Numbered from the stretch's first letter, positions 10,160-20,792 are shown. The stretch is 33,913 nt of DNA from a virus (IMGVR_UViG_3300021960_000274:1-33913), one strand, 5' to 3'. The notes: generated from the letters alone by a model not told the origin. Translations and numbers: made by a program.

Positions 10160-11928
10160 TGGTAAAAACAGCAGAAGAAGTTTACAGCAGAGTTTACGAA
10201 TTAAGACAGTTGAACTCTGAATTAGCATCAGACAAACATAACATACGAGCAATACTTAATGGTGGTGCTGATGGTATCAAAGCATTACTTGGTAAAGATA
10301 TGCGTGATATGGATTATAGACAACTACCTGCTCCTAACTTATTGATGTCTGCATTAGAAAGATTTGCACAAAAAATTGGTAGAGCACCAGATTTAAAAGT
10401 TGATATATTCAATGATAAGGATAGTGAAAGAGCAACCAAGAGAGCAGAGAAACTAGAAAGAATAGTTGCTGCTTATGACAAGATACAAAAGCTAGATAAA
10501 CAATTACCTCAAGTTGCAAGATGGTTACCTGGTTATGGTTTTGCTGTTTGGATTTTAAAAGAAAAGAAAGATGCTAATGGAGTTCCATATCCAGTAGCAG
10601 AAATCAGGGACCCATATCTTTGTTATCCTGGACACTTTGGTGTAGACCAAGAACCTAAAGAATTAGCAGTATTGCAAAGAATACCTCACGCTGTATTAGC
10701 GAAACAATATCCTAAGTTTGCCAATGTTATTATGGATGAAGTTAGTTCTGAATATAATACAATGGCATATATTTCTAGTTACGACAAGACTTGGGCTAAT
10801 CAAGATGGTTCAGGAAAAGTTGTTGCAGAATATTATGATGAAGAAGGAACTTATGTTTTTCTTCCAGAAAACAAAATAATATTAGATTTTATACCTAACC
10901 CTTTAAAGTCTGGTCCACGATTTGTAATAGCAAAGCGTTTTAATTTTGACCAAATGCAAGGACAATTTCATCATGTTATTGGATTAATGGCTAACATGGC
11001 GAAGATTAATATTCTATCTGTCATTGCAATGGAAGATGCTGTGTTTACAGAAACCAACATCATTGGCGAGATAGAAAGTGGACAATATAGAAAGGGTAGG
11101 TTTGCTGTAAACTACTTAACTCCTGGTAGTCAAGTATCAAAACCAGTAAACAACTTGCCTTATCAGTTGTTCCAACAGATAGATAGATTAGAAAGACACT
11201 TGCGTTTAGGTTCTGCTTATCCAGTAGCAGATGATGGACAATCGCCTAATGCGTTTGTAACTGGTAGAGGATTAGAGGAACTAGGTCAAAGTTCTTCCTT
11301 ACATGTACGAGAGTATCAAACAATAATGCAAGATGCTTTAGAACAACTTGATGCTAAGAGATTAGAATGGGATGAAGTTATGTATAGTGGTATGCGTAAA
11401 CCACTTGCAGGTTTTAGAAAAGGAACTGCATTTAAAGAAACTTATGTACCTAAATCAGATATAGCAGAAGTTTATCAAACACGAAGAGTGTATGGAGTTA
11501 TGGCAGGGTTTGATGAACCACAGAAAATTATTACTGGGTTACAACTTAAACAACAAGGCGTTATTGATATGCAAACACTACAAGAGAACCTTGATGGTTT
11601 AGATAACATATCACAAATACAAAACAGAGTAAATGCTGAAAAAGCAGAAACTGTGTTATTTGAAGCATTAATGGCTCAAGCAGCACAAGGTAATATTAAA
11701 GCAAGTATTGCTGCAAAAGAGATTAGAAAAAATCCACAGAACATGACACAAATACTAGATGAGTTTTATACAGAAGAAGAAGTACAATCACAAGAGCTAC
11801 AAGCACAAGCTGCTGTTGCTCCTGCAGAACAAGACATAGCATCTGTACTTGCACAATTAGGTGGAGGATTACCTCCAGAACAATTAGCTGCAGGTCCAGG
11901 AATACCTCCAGGAGTTCCAGTTGGCTAA
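10159..11928 (+). CDS. Portal protein
   Basis: 589 residues from ATG 10159, which overlaps the terminase stop (TAATG) with GGAG just before it. The N-terminal half has the portal-type region PAPNLLMSALERFAQKIGRA, then AVWILKEK and YLCYPGHFG. A long helical part follows (FHHVIGLMANMAKINILSV), as in the stem and wing of SPP1 gp6-like portals. The C-terminus is Gln/Ala/Pro-rich (ELQAQAAVAPAEQ, GGLPPEQLAAGPG), as in the disordered portal crown. Twelve copies would form the ring at the capsid vertex through which the terminase packages DNA. Position directly after the terminase and length (500-700 aa) agree. No head-morphogenesis fusion is visible. Confidence 0.8.
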   Translation: MVKTAEEVYSRVYELRQLNSELASDKHNIRAILNGGADGIKALLGKDMRDMDYRQLPAPNLLMSALERFAQKIGRAPDLKVDIFNDKDSERATKRAEKLERIVAAYDKIQKLDKQLPQVARWLPGYGFAVWILKEKKDANGVPYPVAEIRDPYLCYPGHFGVDQEPKELAVLQRIPHAVLAKQYPKFANVIMDEVSSEYNTMAYISSYDKTWANQDGSGKVVAEYYDEEGTYVFLPENKIILDFIPNPLKSGPRFVIAKRFNFDQMQGQFHHVIGLMANMAKINILSVIAMEDAVFTETNIIGEIESGQYRKGRFAVNYLTPGSQVSKPVNNLPYQLFQQIDRLERHLRLGSAYPVADDGQSPNAFVTGRGLEELGQSSSLHVREYQTIMQDALEQLDAKRLEWDEVMYSGMRKPLAGFRKGTAFKETYVPKSDIAEVYQTRRVYGVMAGFDEPQKIITGLQLKQQGVIDMQTLQENLDGLDNISQIQNRVNAEKAETVLFEALMAQAAQGNIKASIAAKEIRKNPQNMTQILDEFYTEEEVQSQELQAQAAVAPAEQDIASVLAQLGGGLPPEQLAAGPGIPPGVPVG

Positions 11929-12163
11929 TAATTTTGACAATATTAATGAAAGATTTATTGATATTATTAACCAAGAGGATTGGGATTTTGATGCTTTTCC
12001 AACTGAAGAGGAAACTATAATTAGTGTAGTTCCAATAGTAAGACCAGATGTTGAAACAGGAGATATACCACTAGGAACTTATATTATTCCTACTCCAATA
12101 CCAAATGTATATTTAAGCATATCATTAGGATTTGATATAGAGAATGGAGGATTTTATGGTTAG
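11921..12163 (+). CDS. Hypothetical acidic protein, 80 aa, TTG start
   Basis: Reads ANNFDNINERFIDIINQEDW, then DFDAFPTEEETIISVVPIVR and a hydrophobic, Pro-rich end (TYIIPTPIPNVYLSISLGFD). The N-terminal half is acidic. The start is TTG at 11921, overlapping the portal by 8 nt, with GGAG six bases upstream; no ATG is possible in this frame. The end supplies the GGAGG for the next gene. I do not recognise it. Its place between portal and the large virion proteins suggests a small virion or assembly factor. Confidence 0.68.
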   Translation: MANNFDNINERFIDIINQEDWDFDAFPTEEETIISVVPIVRPDVETGDIPLGTYIIPTPIPNVYLSISLGFDIENGGFYG

Positions 12164-12506
12164 AAAAACAAAGTCGTTTAAACAAGCTACTGATATGACA
12201 GTAGATGGTGCATATCAAGATTTAGTGGTTCCACCAAGAGCAGAAGGCGACCCAACAGGGCAATCAACAGCAATAGAAAATCAACTTGCTTCTATAGATG
12301 CACAAGTTGCAGCAACAGGTGGTATGCCTAATGTTTCAGCAATGCCAAAGTTTCAAGGTAATATATTTGAAACACCATCAGAATTTCCTGACCAACCTGG
12401 TTATATACCAGAACCTGCTGTTATGCCAAAACCTGTGTCAGAAACTCAAGTAACAAAAAAACTTTTACTAGATAGGTTCCCAGAATTAAAATATAGGTTT
12501 AACTAA
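12156..12506 (+). CDS. Hypothetical protein, 116 aa
   Basis: ATG at 12156 is preferred over 12144 because GGAGG (12146-12150) lies five bases before it. The protein begins VRKTKSFKQATDMTVDGAYQ, continues with a Pro/Ala/Gln-rich low-complexity middle (GDPTGQSTAIENQLASIDAQ; PGYIPEPAVMPKP) and ends with a charged helix (TKKLLLDRFPELKYRF). This flexible composition suits a linker or chaperone for virion assembly. Its stop overlaps the start of the 2069-aa gene (TAATG). GTTTAAAC is at 12176-12183, read TTT AAA. Confidence 0.7.
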   Translation: MVRKTKSFKQATDMTVDGAYQDLVVPPRAEGDPTGQSTAIENQLASIDAQVAATGGMPNVSAMPKFQGNIFETPSEFPDQPGYIPEPAVMPKPVSETQVTKKLLLDRFPELKYRFN

Positions 12507-15500
12507 TGTCATTCTATTTAAGGTGGGGTCAAGAATGGCTTAAGGAACAAGAACAAAAAACTCTTGAACAACAATCTGTTGATGCTGCAAAGAGTGCAAT
12601 GTCAGATGCAGAAATAGAAATACTAGGTAATCAGACATTAGCTTTTCAATCTATGCTTCCAAATGAAAGTAGTGATTTACCATACGCTGCTGCTTCAATG
12701 GGTTTGACTAATGTAGATGTTTATAACCTATGGAAAGAAACTAAAACAGAGATACCTGACCCAAACGAAGAACCTAATAAAAAAAGAAGTAATCAATTCT
12801 GGGCAAGAATTAAAGATGCTTATGTTAATGCTAAAGAAGTACAGCATGAAACTCAAAAAGAATTATTTGGCGAAAGTCAGATAAGAAAAAGTACAGTAGT
12901 TAATTCATTACTTGTAGGTTTAAATGCCTGGTATCAAGGAGCACAAGTTGCATTAATGAATAGCTATGGTGTCGCTAGTAAAGCAGAACTTGAAAAATTA
13001 GCTGCAGAACAAGGTAAAGATTTAGATAGAGATTTTTCAAGATTTGTTGGCGACCCAGAAACAGAAGATAATGAAATACCATTAACTTGGAAAGTACAAT
13101 CTTTTATGAAAGGAATACAAGCATTAGCTGCTAGATATTCTTTAGAAGAAATGGAAAAAAAATTTGGAGTAAAGTTTTCATCAGAAGCATTAAACTTAAT
13201 ACCTGCATTAGTTACAGATAGTAAAACATTTCTTAATACACAAAAAGATTTTAAATTTGCTGAAACTGATTTAGAAGTTATTAAACAACATTTTCCTAGT
13301 GTTCTTTCTGAAAATTTAAAAATAAAAGAAGATGGTGTAGATAGACCATTAACATTGCAAGAACAACTAGATGCTTATATAGATACAGTTAATCAACTAT
13401 ATGGTTCAGCTAATCCAACTGGAATAGAAACATACTTTGGTAGCAATGATTATTTTCAACAAGCTATGGCAAGTAGAGAAGGTTTTAAGAAATATAGCAT
13501 ACCAGCAACACCAGGAGATGCTATACGATATACACTTACAGGTTCATTAGGTGGAGAATATTCTCCATTAAACAATGTCATTGCAGATATTAAATTAGAA
13601 ACTGAAGGAGAAATATTTAAGTTAGTTGATACTTACCAAAAAACAACTATGACTGACCAAGAATTTGAAACTAAATTTAACGCTTTATTATCTGCAGAAC
13701 AAGAAAAAATATCAGATTTAAACTTTGACCCTAAACATGGTTGGAACGCATGGATAGGTTTTATGGGTAACTTAGGATTAATGGTTGCATTAGACCCAAC
13801 TATGGCATTACCAGGTGTAGGTATTGGTGGCAAGTCAGCACAAACAAGTAAGGTATTAACTAGCGTTGGTAAAGAGTTAGATGATTATATAAAAGCTGGT
13901 GGTCAAGTAGCAGATTTCTGGATAGATAAAGACCCAACTATACAATTAATGGCAGATGCTATTGGACAAGCAGTAGATGAAGGTGCACCAGTAATGTTAT
14001 TTTTAGCAAGAAATGGATTTAGTCCTAACCTTGCTATGAAGATTGTAAACAATCCAGACCAAGCATTTAATATTATTAAAGAAAGTTTGACTGGTGGTTT
14101 AATATCAGATGTAAGATTTGCAGGAAATAATTTAACAAGTGCTAATGATTTTCATTTACAAGCAAAAGTATTAAACGATAACTTCTTAGACAATATGTAT
14201 GCTGCTATGACTGATAATCAATATACAGCTACTTATATGCGTGGTGGTGGTAGAAAATCTAAGAACCCTATTAGAACATTGTCATCAAGTTTTAAAGATA
14301 TATTTGGTGGTACAGACCCAAGAATACCATCAAGACCATGGGCTTATGTAACTGAACCAGAAAGAGCAGTAGATACTTTTATTAAAACTGGTTATATGTT
14401 TTCTATACCAGAAAATAAAATAGATGAATTACTTAAAACTTTTTACACAGAAATATATAACAAAAATTATAGAGGTGCTCAAAATATTTTTTATGATGAA
14501 TTGATTTTAAAAGAAGGTGCATTACAACTTAAGTACACATTTGGTTTATCTGATAATGAAATTAAACAATTCTTTAAAGAACATTTAGATGATGTAAGAG
14601 GATTTGGAGAAAGAGGTAGAACATATAGACCAACATTAAGTGATAAGTTCTATGAAAGAGCAGCTATGCAAGAAGGCATGGACCCTATAACTAGAGCACA
14701 GTTTGCTAATACTTTATTATCTGAAACAGATAAAGATGCTGCAGTACAAAGTGCATTAGCTATGGCAGGTCAAGCTATGGATTTAACTATTAATGTTCCT
14801 GATATTAAAGCTACACTTCGCTATACATCACTTCGTAGAAGATTAAGAAATAAAATATATAAAACTAATGCTTATGAAGAAAGTATAGATGCAGTAAGAG
14901 ATGCTGCTGCTGAAGGTAAGCTAGGAACTTTTTTTGATTTTAATACTCCATTAGGTAGAGAACTTAGAGAAGTAATAGAAGAAGGAGCAACAGACCCATC
15001 ATGGTTATTTAAGTATGGTGCAGAGAAAATTCCATTTAAAGCTACAGATATAGCATTTACATTTATCAGTAGAGTATGGATGCCATTACAGCTAGTAACA
15101 AGAGTTGCATTTCCATTAAAGATTACAACAGATGGTAACTTAAGAATGAGTGCTAGAGGTTTAGCATCTCTATTTAGGGACCCTTGGGAATATCTAAAGT
15201 TAATTTGGAATGACCCTAATGGTGCAATGGTTAAATTAATACAAGCACAAAATCCAGATTTTAAACCAGTAACAGCATTGACTGGACCATTTAGAACTAC
15301 AGCAAAAGTATTAGATGAGAAGTACCCAGAGTTTATTAGAAAATCATTAGGTGCATTAAAAGAAAATAATGCTAAGTTTGGTTTGCCTGAAGTTCAAGAC
15401 TTGTATGAAAGGGACCCAAGATTTACTTCTGTATTTAGAAAGAACAGAGGAGATTGGGAGAATTTTCGTAAGTATGCAACTGCAGAAGAAGTTGTAACAG

Positions 15501-18500
15501 GTGTATCTAAATTAAAACTAGAAGATGATTATGTAGAAGCATACATAGATTATCTTGTTACACAAATAGCACACGACCCATTTATGCCAGTTGTTGCACA
15601 GGCTATGACAAAAAACCTAAGTGATGCAGAGATTGTAGATTTAATACAAAGAACTCCATACTTAATGGATGAGATAACTGATATGAATAGAAAGATATTA
15701 TCTATTAGAAGCGTTGATAAAGGTTCTCAAGTTGTATCAGTAATACAATCCCAACAAGATTTCTTAGACTTTGTACTACATCATAGAATGTTAATCTCTA
15801 ACTTTACAGCTAACCAACAAAATCTTATAGATGTTATAGCACAAGGCATGGTAGGTAAAACAAATATTAGAAGTTTAGATGTAGCTAAACAAGTTAATAA
15901 GAAAAAAATAAAAGAAGTGATTACTCCTTGGATGTATGAAGTTATAGAGGACTTACCCTTTGAAGTACCTGGCGTTAGAAAAGTTAGTAAGAAAGGTTTT
16001 GCTAAAGGTTATGCAGAGTTTATGGATGCGTTGTTCTTTGTGGCTGGACAATCAGAAGCAGCGTTATCAAGAATACCTACATTTAAACAAGCATACTATC
16101 ACTTCTTAGAAAGCAACTTAGTCTTTGGTACACGCAAAGCGTTACAAGATATATTAGATGCACACTACGACCCAGACAATGTTATTAACTTACCTGCTGA
16201 ATTAATTGCTTCAGTTAAAAGAAATTTATTAGATGCTGAAGTTCCATTTGACCAGATAGAAGAAGTAATGAAGAAAGTAGTTAGACAAAGATTATCTGTT
16301 ACAGATGATGCAGTTACATTTGTTGCTTACTATCCAGACAATAAATATTCTTCCAGAGTTTTACAGTCAGTATCTAAAAATCAATTAGAACTTGATTTGT
16401 TATTAAACAATGCAGAAAGTAAAGCATACTCATTAGAAACTGCAGGAAGAATTAGATTAGGAGATGAAAATACAAAGATAGGTACATACTATTCATCATT
16501 ACCTAGAAGAAATGTTTTAGTAGATGGTGTGTTAGATAAATCACAAGACCAACAATTTATTGCTGCATTAAAACAATTACATGCAGATACAGGTAAGAAT
16601 ACTTTTCAAATTACAAATGATTTCAAAGCATTAATTAAAGAAAACCCTACACCAACAATTAAAGAATTAAGAAAAGTATTAGGTATGGGTAATGCTAAGT
16701 ATGATGAAGTAGCAGAGTTTATGCAAAGGTCTGGAATACTTGCAATGGTTGATAGTAATTCAGGTAAGTTAGTAGTTAATAATGCTAGAAAGAGTGGCGT
16801 AGTATCACAATTTACAGAACTTGAATATCATACAATGTTAGACCTTGATGATATTAGAACTGATACTGTACGCAATATGACATTTAACGACTTAAATAAA
16901 ACATCTTCTGCATACGCATTTGAATTACACAATAGATTGTTATACAACTTGTTAGAGCGTGGTTATTTAGCAGAAGCATTTAAAGTAGGTTTACCTTTCT
17001 TTGAAGCATATAGAGAAGTATTAGGTAGATGGACACAGCTAGGTGCAGCTAATCCTAGAGCAGTAGCACAAGTTGGTTTTGCTTATAGAAAAGGTGTAGA
17101 GAATAACTATATCTATTCAGATAAGTTTGGAGAAAAGTATTTAATTATTCCTGTAGGTGGAACTGCATTAGAGAACTATGTTAAGTCTGAAGGCGAAGGA
17201 TTATGGAAAGATGATATAAGCATACAAGATAGCAATATAATACTTAAAAGAAGTTTACCAATATCAGCATTAGGAGTGGCAGGTGGAGGTTTGTTTCCAC
17301 CATTAGGACCAGTTGTAGCAATACCAGTAGGTTATTTAACAGCAGACAATCCAGAAACTAGAAGATTATTAGAAAGAACTATCTTCCAGTTTGGACTTCC
17401 ATTTGAAAGTGGCGTTGGAGATTTAAAAGATTTAGTAGGAGAAATACTTGTAGAGGAAAACATACCAGCAACAGGTAAAAATATTATTAATGCAGTTGCA
17501 GATAAGTTAGGGTTTAAAGGATTTGATGAAGATTTATATACAACAGCTACAGCACAATCAGTACAGATAGCTGCAATACTATATCCAGATAAAGTAGATG
17601 ACCCAGAGTTTTTATTTACTACAGCAGCAACTATACGAAATAACATATACCAACTTAAAGCATGGGATAGAAACATAAACCCATTAGTTCCAAAAGTAAA
17701 TGTGTTATATCGTATAAACACAGAGAATGATACCTTTAATGATTGGTATGGAAAACAGAATGAAACATCTGGTGTTGTTTGGAATAGCTTTGTAGAGTTA
17801 GGAATTATTCATGGTTTCTATCAAGACTTAAGAGAACAATATGCTTTGACTATGGGTAGCAAACAAGCAGACTATGAAGCAACATTAGACATTGTTAGAT
17901 TACTTGGATTAGATACTTACGATTTAGAAACTTCTTTTACTACTGCACAGTTACAGCTTAAAGGTAAAGCTATATCTGAAAGTGGACCAATGGCTAGAAC
18001 AAAACCAGAGTATCAGTTCTTAATGGATAACCCAGAATTATATGCTGACTATGGTTCCAGTATTCTATATTTCTTTGATGGCTTAGGTTCAGGAGAAATA
18101 GATTACACATCTTATGGAATACAAAAAGGTTTAGGAACTATTACTCCATTAAATAAAGAAGAGTTTTACTGGAGAGCATCTACTTATGCTGCATCTTTAG
18201 TTGAAAGAGCAATGTTAGAAAGATACCAAATAAAATGGGACACTAATAGATATAGTCCTGAAGAACAGAAAAAAGAAAAAGCAGAACTAGAATTAACACT
18301 TAGAAAGATGTTTCCACTTGCTTATCAAGTGGACCCTGCACAAGTAGCAACATTGTTACCAGGAAAAGAAATACCTGATACATTTGATTGGGATTTAGTC
18401 ATACCAATTCTTGAACAAGCTATAGAGGATGACAGAACTAAATCATTAGGTTTGTATGAACCAATGAAAGATTACATTAATTATAGAAATTCAATAATTA

Positions 18501-18715
18501 AAGGAATACAAATAGGTAAGAAGATACCATTAAAAGAAGATGCTATAGTATGGTTAAGAACACAAAAGAGTGAAGAAGCACAACTATTACGAGATAACTT
18601 GTATAAGTATGGTGCTATGTTGTCAGAAGAAACTCCAGAGTTTCTACCAGTTTTCAATGATGTGTTTTATAATGAGATTACTACATTTGGCATAGGAGAT
18701 TTAGCAGATGAGTGA
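12506..18715 (+). CDS. Giant virion protein, 2069 aa (probable internal/ejection protein)
   Basis: By far the largest gene here. It is mostly helical, charged and rich in Gln/Glu/Lys at the N-terminus. Two hydrophobic, Gly-rich stretches could meet the membrane: NAWIGFMGNLGLMVALDPTM near 412-431, and ISALGVAGGGLFPPLGPVVA near 1585-1605. Near 860 the segment WMPLQLVTRVAFPLKITTDG and NLRMSARGL resembles a region in very large proteins of actinobacterial phages (recalled). I see no RNA polymerase, peptidase or lysozyme motif. The size and place next to portal genes suit an internal protein that leaves the capsid during DNA injection, as the large internal proteins of podoviruses do. Overlaps at both ends couple it to its neighbours. 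Confidence 0.72.
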   Translation: MSFYLRWGQEWLKEQEQKTLEQQSVDAAKSAMSDAEIEILGNQTLAFQSMLPNESSDLPYAAASMGLTNVDVYNLWKETKTEIPDPNEEPNKKRSNQFWARIKDAYVNAKEVQHETQKELFGESQIRKSTVVNSLLVGLNAWYQGAQVALMNSYGVASKAELEKLAAEQGKDLDRDFSRFVGDPETEDNEIPLTWKVQSFMKGIQALAARYSLEEMEKKFGVKFSSEALNLIPALVTDSKTFLNTQKDFKFAETDLEVIKQHFPSVLSENLKIKEDGVDRPLTLQEQLDAYIDTVNQLYGSANPTGIETYFGSNDYFQQAMASREGFKKYSIPATPGDAIRYTLTGSLGGEYSPLNNVIADIKLETEGEIFKLVDTYQKTTMTDQEFETKFNALLSAEQEKISDLNFDPKHGWNAWIGFMGNLGLMVALDPTMALPGVGIGGKSAQTSKVLTSVGKELDDYIKAGGQVADFWIDKDPTIQLMADAIGQAVDEGAPVMLFLARNGFSPNLAMKIVNNPDQAFNIIKESLTGGLISDVRFAGNNLTSANDFHLQAKVLNDNFLDNMYAAMTDNQYTATYMRGGGRKSKNPIRTLSSSFKDIFGGTDPRIPSRPWAYVTEPERAVDTFIKTGYMFSIPENKIDELLKTFYTEIYNKNYRGAQNIFYDELILKEGALQLKYTFGLSDNEIKQFFKEHLDDVRGFGERGRTYRPTLSDKFYERAAMQEGMDPITRAQFANTLLSETDKDAAVQSALAMAGQAMDLTINVPDIKATLRYTSLRRRLRNKIYKTNAYEESIDAVRDAAAEGKLGTFFDFNTPLGRELREVIEEGATDPSWLFKYGAEKIPFKATDIAFTFISRVWMPLQLVTRVAFPLKITTDGNLRMSARGLASLFRDPWEYLKLIWNDPNGAMVKLIQAQNPDFKPVTALTGPFRTTAKVLDEKYPEFIRKSLGALKENNAKFGLPEVQDLYERDPRFTSVFRKNRGDWENFRKYATAEEVVTGVSKLKLEDDYVEAYIDYLVTQIAHDPFMPVVAQAMTKNLSDAEIVDLIQRTPYLMDEITDMNRKILSIRSVDKGSQVVSVIQSQQDFLDFVLHHRMLISNFTANQQNLIDVIAQGMVGKTNIRSLDVAKQVNKKKIKEVITPWMYEVIEDLPFEVPGVRKVSKKGFAKGYAEFMDALFFVAGQSEAALSRIPTFKQAYYHFLESNLVFGTRKALQDILDAHYDPDNVINLPAELIASVKRNLLDAEVPFDQIEEVMKKVVRQRLSVTDDAVTFVAYYPDNKYSSRVLQSVSKNQLELDLLLNNAESKAYSLETAGRIRLGDENTKIGTYYSSLPRRNVLVDGVLDKSQDQQFIAALKQLHADTGKNTFQITNDFKALIKENPTPTIKELRKVLGMGNAKYDEVAEFMQRSGILAMVDSNSGKLVVNNARKSGVVSQFTELEYHTMLDLDDIRTDTVRNMTFNDLNKTSSAYAFELHNRLLYNLLERGYLAEAFKVGLPFFEAYREVLGRWTQLGAANPRAVAQVGFAYRKGVENNYIYSDKFGEKYLIIPVGGTALENYVKSEGEGLWKDDISIQDSNIILKRSLPISALGVAGGGLFPPLGPVVAIPVGYLTADNPETRRLLERTIFQFGLPFESGVGDLKDLVGEILVEENIPATGKNIINAVADKLGFKGFDEDLYTTATAQSVQIAAILYPDKVDDPEFLFTTAATIRNNIYQLKAWDRNINPLVPKVNVLYRINTENDTFNDWYGKQNETSGVVWNSFVELGIIHGFYQDLREQYALTMGSKQADYEATLDIVRLLGLDTYDLETSFTTAQLQLKGKAISESGPMARTKPEYQFLMDNPELYADYGSSILYFFDGLGSGEIDYTSYGIQKGLGTITPLNKEEFYWRASTYAASLVERAMLERYQIKWDTNRYSPEEQKKEKAELELTLRKMFPLAYQVDPAQVATLLPGKEIPDTFDWDLVIPILEQAIEDDRTKSLGLYEPMKDYINYRNSIIKGIQIGKKIPLKEDAIVWLRTQKSEEAQLLRDNLYKYGAMLSEETPEFLPVFNDVFYNEITTFGIGDLADE

Positions 18716-19670
18716 AACAACAAAAGGTTACACAATACCTAGAGGAACTGGTGCAGTAGGACCAGTAATCCCAGTACAAGAAGGTGGACCTGGAACAGCA
18801 GCATCAGAAGATACAGTTACCCAATGGGTGCTAGATATATTATCTGGTGGCGTAGATGCTAATAAACCATTAGGAGATGGGTTCCAAAGTAAATATACTG
18901 TACCAGTTACAGAGTTAGATAAAGCAACAGGTGCATATCTTACAAGAGAAATGCAAGTAGATGCACAAGAGTATTTAACTAATCAAGGATATAACTTTAT
19001 TTATTATCCTTATATGGCAGGAGAAGTTGCTAGAGATATAGCACCTGCATTAAGAATTATTTTAAAAAACCAAATGGCTAGTGTTGGTTTAATTGATTTA
19101 ACTAAGACACAAGGTTCTATGGTTGATGAAGAATTTACCAAAGGTATTAGAAGATTAATGGAATTTTCTATGAACAATGGTGGTAAGTTAGATTGGGTAC
19201 AAAGTTTAGGTATCTTAAGAACTGATGCTAGTGTTAGAAAATCAGCTAAGGTTAAACAACCTGTTATAGAAAATACACAGCTTGATGATATTGTTGATGA
19301 CTTATTAGCTAAAGCTAAAGCAAGAAAAGGTGCTCCATTATCACAAGAAGAAAAGAATTATATTACTAATAAGATTGGTTCAAGGATTGGTTTATATAAT
19401 CAAGAACTACAAGGACTTGCTCCAGCTACTGAAGGTAAGATTATCTTTGACCCTAATATGCCAACAGGTGGTAGTTTCATAGCTGGTACTCCAGCACAGG
19501 AACCAGAAACAGAACAACTTGCAGAAGATTTAGCTGGTATTGAAGAAGGTGTATTTGCACCCAGAGAAGAAGCTGCAAGACAACAAGTTATGGCAGAAGA
19601 AACTAGAGCTAGAGGTGCACAAACAGTTGCAGATTTATCTAATTTATTTAGAGCAGGAGTTAAAAGATAA
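18708..19670 (+). CDS. Hypothetical virion protein, 320 aa
   Basis: The N-terminus is Gly/Pro-rich (YTIPRGTGAVGPVIPVQEGG). A helical middle follows (YYPYMAGEVARDIAPALRII; RRLMEFSMNNGGKLDWVQSL), and an Ala/Glu/Arg-rich coiled end (REEAARQQVMAEETRARGAQ). The start at 18708 overlaps the stop of the 2069-aa gene by 8 nt, with GGAG about 10 bases upstream. No catalytic motif is seen. In the run of internal-type proteins it may be a partner or a plug of the ejection apparatus; this is inference from context. A gene of this type between portal and transglycosylase is not one I can name. Confidence 0.65.
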   Translation: MSETTKGYTIPRGTGAVGPVIPVQEGGPGTAASEDTVTQWVLDILSGGVDANKPLGDGFQSKYTVPVTELDKATGAYLTREMQVDAQEYLTNQGYNFIYYPYMAGEVARDIAPALRIILKNQMASVGLIDLTKTQGSMVDEEFTKGIRRLMEFSMNNGGKLDWVQSLGILRTDASVRKSAKVKQPVIENTQLDDIVDDLLAKAKARKGAPLSQEEKNYITNKIGSRIGLYNQELQGLAPATEGKIIFDPNMPTGGSFIAGTPAQEPETEQLAEDLAGIEEGVFAPREEAARQQVMAEETRARGAQTVADLSNLFRAGVKR

Positions 19671-20635
19671 TGAACCCAGATGAAGTAACTCCACCAGAAA
19701 ATGTTAATCCACCTGCTGAACAAGAAACAGTTGAGCAAGTAAACAAAATAAAACTGGAACCTGGAACATTAATATATCTGTTTAAACAGGTTGGGTTTGA
19801 TGATAATGATATACCAGTATTGTTAGCTATTGCACAAATGGAAAGCAATATGGTTCATGGTGCTATTAATCTTAATTCTGAAAGTGGATATGATAAAGAT
19901 TTAGGTGTACTGCAATTAAACAATCTTGCTAACTTTGATAAAGATTTACAACCAGATAGAGAACTACAAGCATTTATGGCTAAAGAAAATATAACTGGTA
20001 TGTTTACACCAAATGATTTTGCAGAAATGTTACATCAAGACATTATGTTTCAAATGAGATGGGCTAAACACAAAATAGATTGGCATAGAAAAGCAGGTAA
20101 AGACCCATTTATTTTTTGGATGACCTATCCTCCTATTAGAGATTACATACAAAAAGGAGATAAGACTTATGCTCCAAGACAAGAAGATTTTGATTTAGCA
20201 TTACAGTATTATGAAGATTATAAGAATAATAAGATTGTTCCTATAAGTAAGGATGTGCCTACACTACCTCCCATTGAAGGTAGTCCACGCCCTGTGGATG
20301 ATGGACAAAGTAGAACAACTGTTCCAGGAAAACCCATTACAGTAGAACCACAAAAAGAAAGCGAAAGTTTGACAAAAAGAAGTGAAGGTATAACAAATAT
20401 GTTTGGAAGTCCAGAAAAAAATTTTTGGAATAAAGGTGTAGAAGCTAACAACTATCGTGATAAAAACGCATCACAAGTTATGGCTATGATACAGGCTGCT
20501 GTTAATTCTCAAAGAAGAGCAAAGAATTTACCAGATATTAGCAATGACTTTAATGTTGATAGTCAATACATACAATTAACTGATGACCAAAAAACAGCAT
20601 TAGATGTATTAAGAGGTCTGTATGGCTCTAACTGA
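19670..20635 (+). CDS. Virion lytic transglycosylase-like protein, 321 aa
   Basis: After a Pro/Glu-rich N-terminus, residues 46-85 read DNDIPVLLAIAQMESNMVHG, then YDKDLGVLQLN. The E58 in 'AQMESNM' and 'GVLQLN' match the SLT-type lysozyme fold, in which a glutamate is followed about 20 residues later by G-[LIV]-x-Q-[LIV]-[NM]. The enzyme would cut peptidoglycan glycan strands, letting injected DNA cross the wall. The middle is rich in aromatic residues (MRWAKHKIDWHRKAGKDPFI). The C-terminal 120 residues are polar and likely bind other virion proteins. The start at 19670 (TAATG with the previous stop) has GGAG 11 bases upstream. Its place among large virion proteins suits a virion-associated lysin rather than a host-lysis endolysin. 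Confidence 0.75.
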   Translation: MNPDEVTPPENVNPPAEQETVEQVNKIKLEPGTLIYLFKQVGFDDNDIPVLLAIAQMESNMVHGAINLNSESGYDKDLGVLQLNNLANFDKDLQPDRELQAFMAKENITGMFTPNDFAEMLHQDIMFQMRWAKHKIDWHRKAGKDPFIFWMTYPPIRDYIQKGDKTYAPRQEDFDLALQYYEDYKNNKIVPISKDVPTLPPIEGSPRPVDDGQSRTTVPGKPITVEPQKESESLTKRSEGITNMFGSPEKNFWNKGVEANNYRDKNASQVMAMIQAAVNSQRRAKNLPDISNDFNVDSQYIQLTDDQKTALDVLRGLYGSN

Positions 20636-20792
20636 ATTTGATAAAAAAAATATAGATAGTTCTGGTACACACTATATAGAGTGGTTGAATAGTAATATGG
20701 AAGAGCTAACTAAACCATTAACAGAACAAAAACAAAAACAAATATTGTCAGCAGCTTCTGCTTCTGTAATAGCAAAGTTGCGTAATGAGTGA
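20622..20792 (+). CDS. Hypothetical protein, 56 aa
   Basis: Small helical protein (ALTEFDKKNIDSSGTHYIEW, LTKPLTEQKQKQILSAASAS, ending VIAKLRNE). Start at 20622 overlaps the end of the transglycosylase-like gene by 14 nt, with GAGG six bases before the ATG. The stop overlaps the start of the 737-aa gene (ATGAGTGA). The position in an unbroken chain of overlapping late genes argues for a real product. No membrane segment, so it is unlikely to be a holin. Function unknown. Confidence 0.68.
   Translation: MALTEFDKKNIDSSGTHYIEWLNSNMEELTKPLTEQKQKQILSAASASVIAKLRNE

Noticed and set aside
12506-18715. A virion RNA polymerase of the N4 type in the 2069-aa protein
   Set aside because: No polymerase motif could be found by eye, and the protein is shorter than the N4 enzyme of about 3500 residues.
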